Shown: positions 14,564 through 16,028 of the stretch, piece after piece
How the letters are laid out: each line of letters opens with the position of its first letter
How positions within the stretch are numbered: the stretch's first letter is position 1
DNA from: Dinghuibacter sp964544695
GTDB taxonomy: Bacteria; Bacteroidota; Bacteroidia; Chitinophagales; Chitinophagaceae
Reading direction: 5' to 3'
Length of the DNA stretch: 16,028 nt
Assembly: GCA_964544695.1 (NCBI GenBank)
Contig: CAZJDB010000033.1
Coordinates: forward strand, 1 to 16,028
The notes under the pieces: model-generated
Database searches by the model: none
The model's input: the letters and a program-made list of their open reading frames with translations, nothing else
What the model was told of the DNA's origin: nothing
Position numbers and translations under genes: made by a program

Positions 14564-15422
14564 GAAGCGAATAGATCGCCGTGTAGTCATCGTACCCTAC
14601 GAAGATCCTGTCGTGATCCACCCGGAACCGTTTCATTTTTTCTCCATTCAGCCGAGGCAGGTAAAAGCTGCCCTGGTAGGTCCTGCCGGACAAGTCGTAA
14701 ACATCGATTGCCGCGTTTTTAGACCACACTTCCTCTTTTTCGTTGTCTGCCTTCAGCGATGAATGCACGTACAGTTTTCCCTCGTTGGTGCAGGTATACC
14801 GGTTGACGAACCTCATGGGCTTGTCGTTGGTGATGGATTTACCCCCGTTCAATGCGATCGTCAGGGGCCGGTAGGTGGCCTCCGTGTCGATGGTATGCAT
14901 CGTGAAAGCGTGCATCAGGTTGGTATCGAAGCACAGGATGCGGTTCCGCGAGAAATAAGTATAGGCCAGCAGGCCGGTTTGTGCGTCGAAATTCAAGGTG
15001 CCGTCGGTGGATATGCCGGCATCGTTGTGTACCTCGGAAATGCCTTGCTCGTAAGTAACCTTTTTCCCTTGTACTTTCATGAAAACCTGGTCCTTGGATG
15101 AGGGGTCCGGTCCCCTCAGGATAAAGGAGGCCGGCGAAATGGAAACGCCCCTGGTAAAGGGCGGCGTATGCAAGCTGTCACCGGTTGGATTCCTGATGAT
15201 CAGGCCCCGGTTTCCCAGGAAACGATATGGAAGCGTATCCTGTTCCAAAGGTTTTACCTGGAGGCGGTTCAGGCTTGGGGCTAATAAGTGTCTGGAGAAC
15301 CCGTTGGGCGTTTGGTTCATTTTATCGGAAGCGGCATACAATAGGAAAACGATGCCTACGGCCGTAAAAATGGTGACGGCAATGCCCAACAGGTTCGTCC
15401 GGATGATCCTCCCGCGGGTCAT
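14553..15422 (-). CDS. Membrane-anchored propeller-like protein, unknown function
   Basis: The protein has 289 residues. One N-terminal helix (about 11-31) after a basic start (MTRGRIIRTN) anchors it, with the rest predicted outside the inner membrane. The outer part has repeated blade-like strands ending in hydrophobic-D or Y patterns (NFDAQTGLLAYTYFS, RILCFDTNLM, AIDVYDLSGR, RIFVGYDDYTAIYSL), as in six-bladed TolB/NHL-like propellers. Two Cys (C164, C211) lie in the outer part. Its ATG overlaps the TGA of the DUF6520-like gene upstream (ATGA, 15422-15419), so translation is coupled and a joint role is likely. The propeller call is by pattern only. Confidence 0.72.
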   Translation of the reverse strand: MTRGRIIRTNLLGIAVTIFTAVGIVFLLYAASDKMNQTPNGFSRHLLAPSLNRLQVKPLEQDTLPYRFLGNRGLIIRNPTGDSLHTPPFTRGVSISPASFILRGPDPSSKDQVFMKVQGKKVTYEQGISEVHNDAGISTDGTLNFDAQTGLLAYTYFSRNRILCFDTNLMHAFTMHTIDTEATYRPLTIALNGGKSITNDKPMRFVNRYTCTNEGKLYVHSSLKADNEKEEVWSKNAAIDVYDLSGRTYQGSFYLPRLNGEKMKRFRVDHDRIFVGYDDYTAIYSLPNL

Positions 15423-15784
15423 TCGAGGGGATAAAAAGTGTAATTGGAGCTATTCACCGGAGGGGGTGTGGTGCTGTTGGTTACCACAAATGCAGCTAAG
15501 CTGGGCTCAGGATTGTCGATATAATAGAAATCCGCCCCGCAAATGGGTCCGGGATCGGACGGTGAGCAGTTGTAGTGGGTGTCGAAGTCCGACTCCAACA
15601 CAATGTCGGGATCGGTGGTACTATAGTTGCTCAATTGGTTCACGTCATCGTAGGGAAGAACGAACCACGCGGTGGGATACTTTTTCGCCGACTTGATCCC
15701 CTTTGCCGGTCTGGCGGTGAATGCGCTTAGGCCGATACCCAGCCCGAGGGCCAGTACGCCCAGGGCAATGGACTTTTTTTTCAT
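15419..15784 (-). CDS. DUF6520-like small secreted protein, copy 2
   Basis: The protein has 121 residues from the ATG at 15784. A clear signal peptide (MKKKSIALGVLALGLGIGLSAF, cleaved near T-A-R) is followed by a mature part of about 95 residues with two Cys in a C-x8-C arrangement (C73, C82), within CSPSDPGPICGADFYY. The tail TTPPPVNSSNYTFYPLE is shared with the upstream copy. An ATG at 15808 would add eight charged residues and overlap the upstream gene; the 15784 start gives a standard signal peptide and a 10-base gap. The two Cys could form a disulfide in the periplasm. It is coupled to the propeller-like gene by an ATGA overlap. The family assignment is from overall resemblance, and the function is unknown. 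Confidence 0.78.
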   Translation of the reverse strand: MKKKSIALGVLALGLGIGLSAFTARPAKGIKSAKKYPTAWFVLPYDDVNQLSNYSTTDPDIVLESDFDTHYNCSPSDPGPICGADFYYIDNPEPSLAAFVVTNSTTPPPVNSSNYTFYPLE

Positions 15785-15794
15785 AGTTTGTTTT

Positions 15795-16028
15795 TTATTC
15801 GATGACATAAAAGGTATAATTGGTGCTGTTCACCGGAGGGGGTGTGGTCGAGCGCGTGACCACGAAATCCTCAAGGGCATAGGGCGGGTCGCCGGAGATA
15901 TAAAAATCCGCCCCGCAGATAGGACCGGCATAATTGGTGGCGCAACCGTAAGCCGTGTTCAGCTGCGCCTCGGTGCTGTACTCGAAGCCATGGTAATTGC
16001 CAATGGCGTTGGCATCCCCGTAAGGAAG
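15795..16028 (-). CDS. DUF6520-like small secreted protein, copy 1 (5' end beyond the window)
   Basis: The last 77 codons of a second copy are visible, ending at a TAA (15797-15795). It starts at the right edge with LPYGDANA, matching LPYDDVNQ of the downstream copy. It keeps the C-x8-C spacing (CATNYAGPIC), GADFY and the tail TTPPPVNSTNYTFY, but diverges elsewhere, for example AYGC against HYNC. Identity also shows at DNA level, for example a 19-base identical block at 15829-15847 and 15453-15471. The gene therefore arose by tandem duplication and then diverged. The signal peptide would lie outside the window. It was translated by eye. Confidence 0.8.
   Translation of the reverse strand, partial: LPYGDANAIGNYHGFEYSTEAQLNTAYGCATNYAGPICGADFYISGDPPYALEDFVVTRSTTPPPVNSTNYTFYVIE

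Noticed and set aside
15079..15696. A 205-codon plus-strand frame across the peptide/propeller operon
   Set aside because: The minus strand carries a signal peptide, duplicated peptide motifs and an ATGA coupling; the plus frame has none of these.

Overview
The window looks like a piece of a GC-rich Bacteroidota chromosome, most likely from the family Chitinophagaceae. The evidence is the set of Bacteroidota-typical families (DUF4294, DUF6520-like peptides, a long CcmF, BshB1) and repeated matches to the Bacteroidota promoter (TTTG or TTG, then TAnnTTTG) just upstream of genes. This placement is inferred from gene content and cannot be taken to genus level by eye.

Layout. Positions 1-4147 (minus strand) form one compact gene set, read from right to left: a ureohydrolase (agmatinase family), a four-helix membrane protein with a PH-like C-terminal part, a radical SAM protein, and a family 15 glycoside hydrolase that is cut by the left edge. 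Divergent from it, ccmE and ccmF (4187-7035, plus) encode the haem chaperone and haem lyase of cytochrome c maturation. Two small lipoproteins follow on the minus strand (6970-7645). The second overlaps the end of ccmF antisense and has no ordinary start codon. A DUF4294 protein (7698-8390, plus) comes next. Then comes an AT-rich insert carrying a class II Fic protein with a C-terminal winged helix, preceded by two identical inverted repeats that look like its own operators (8463-8537).

Positions 9925-12657 (plus) are a tight operon of bshB1 (bacillithiol synthesis), aguB and aguA (agmatine to putrescine). An acyl-CoA dehydrogenase follows (12706-13848). At 13871-13901 there is a near-perfect Bacteroidota promoter, followed by a leader of about 175 bases dense in inverted repeats, and then an unrecognised 160-residue protein. 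The right end (14553-16028, minus) is an operon of at least two tandem DUF6520-like secreted peptides and a membrane-anchored, propeller-like protein.

How the genes fit together. The window holds two potential routes from agmatine to putrescine: the one-step ureohydrolase, if its substrate is agmatine, and the two-step AguA/AguB route. The least explained parts are the DUF6520-like/propeller operon, the ureohydrolase-membrane-radical SAM-GH15 cluster, the Fic operator pair and the structured leader at 13907-14080.
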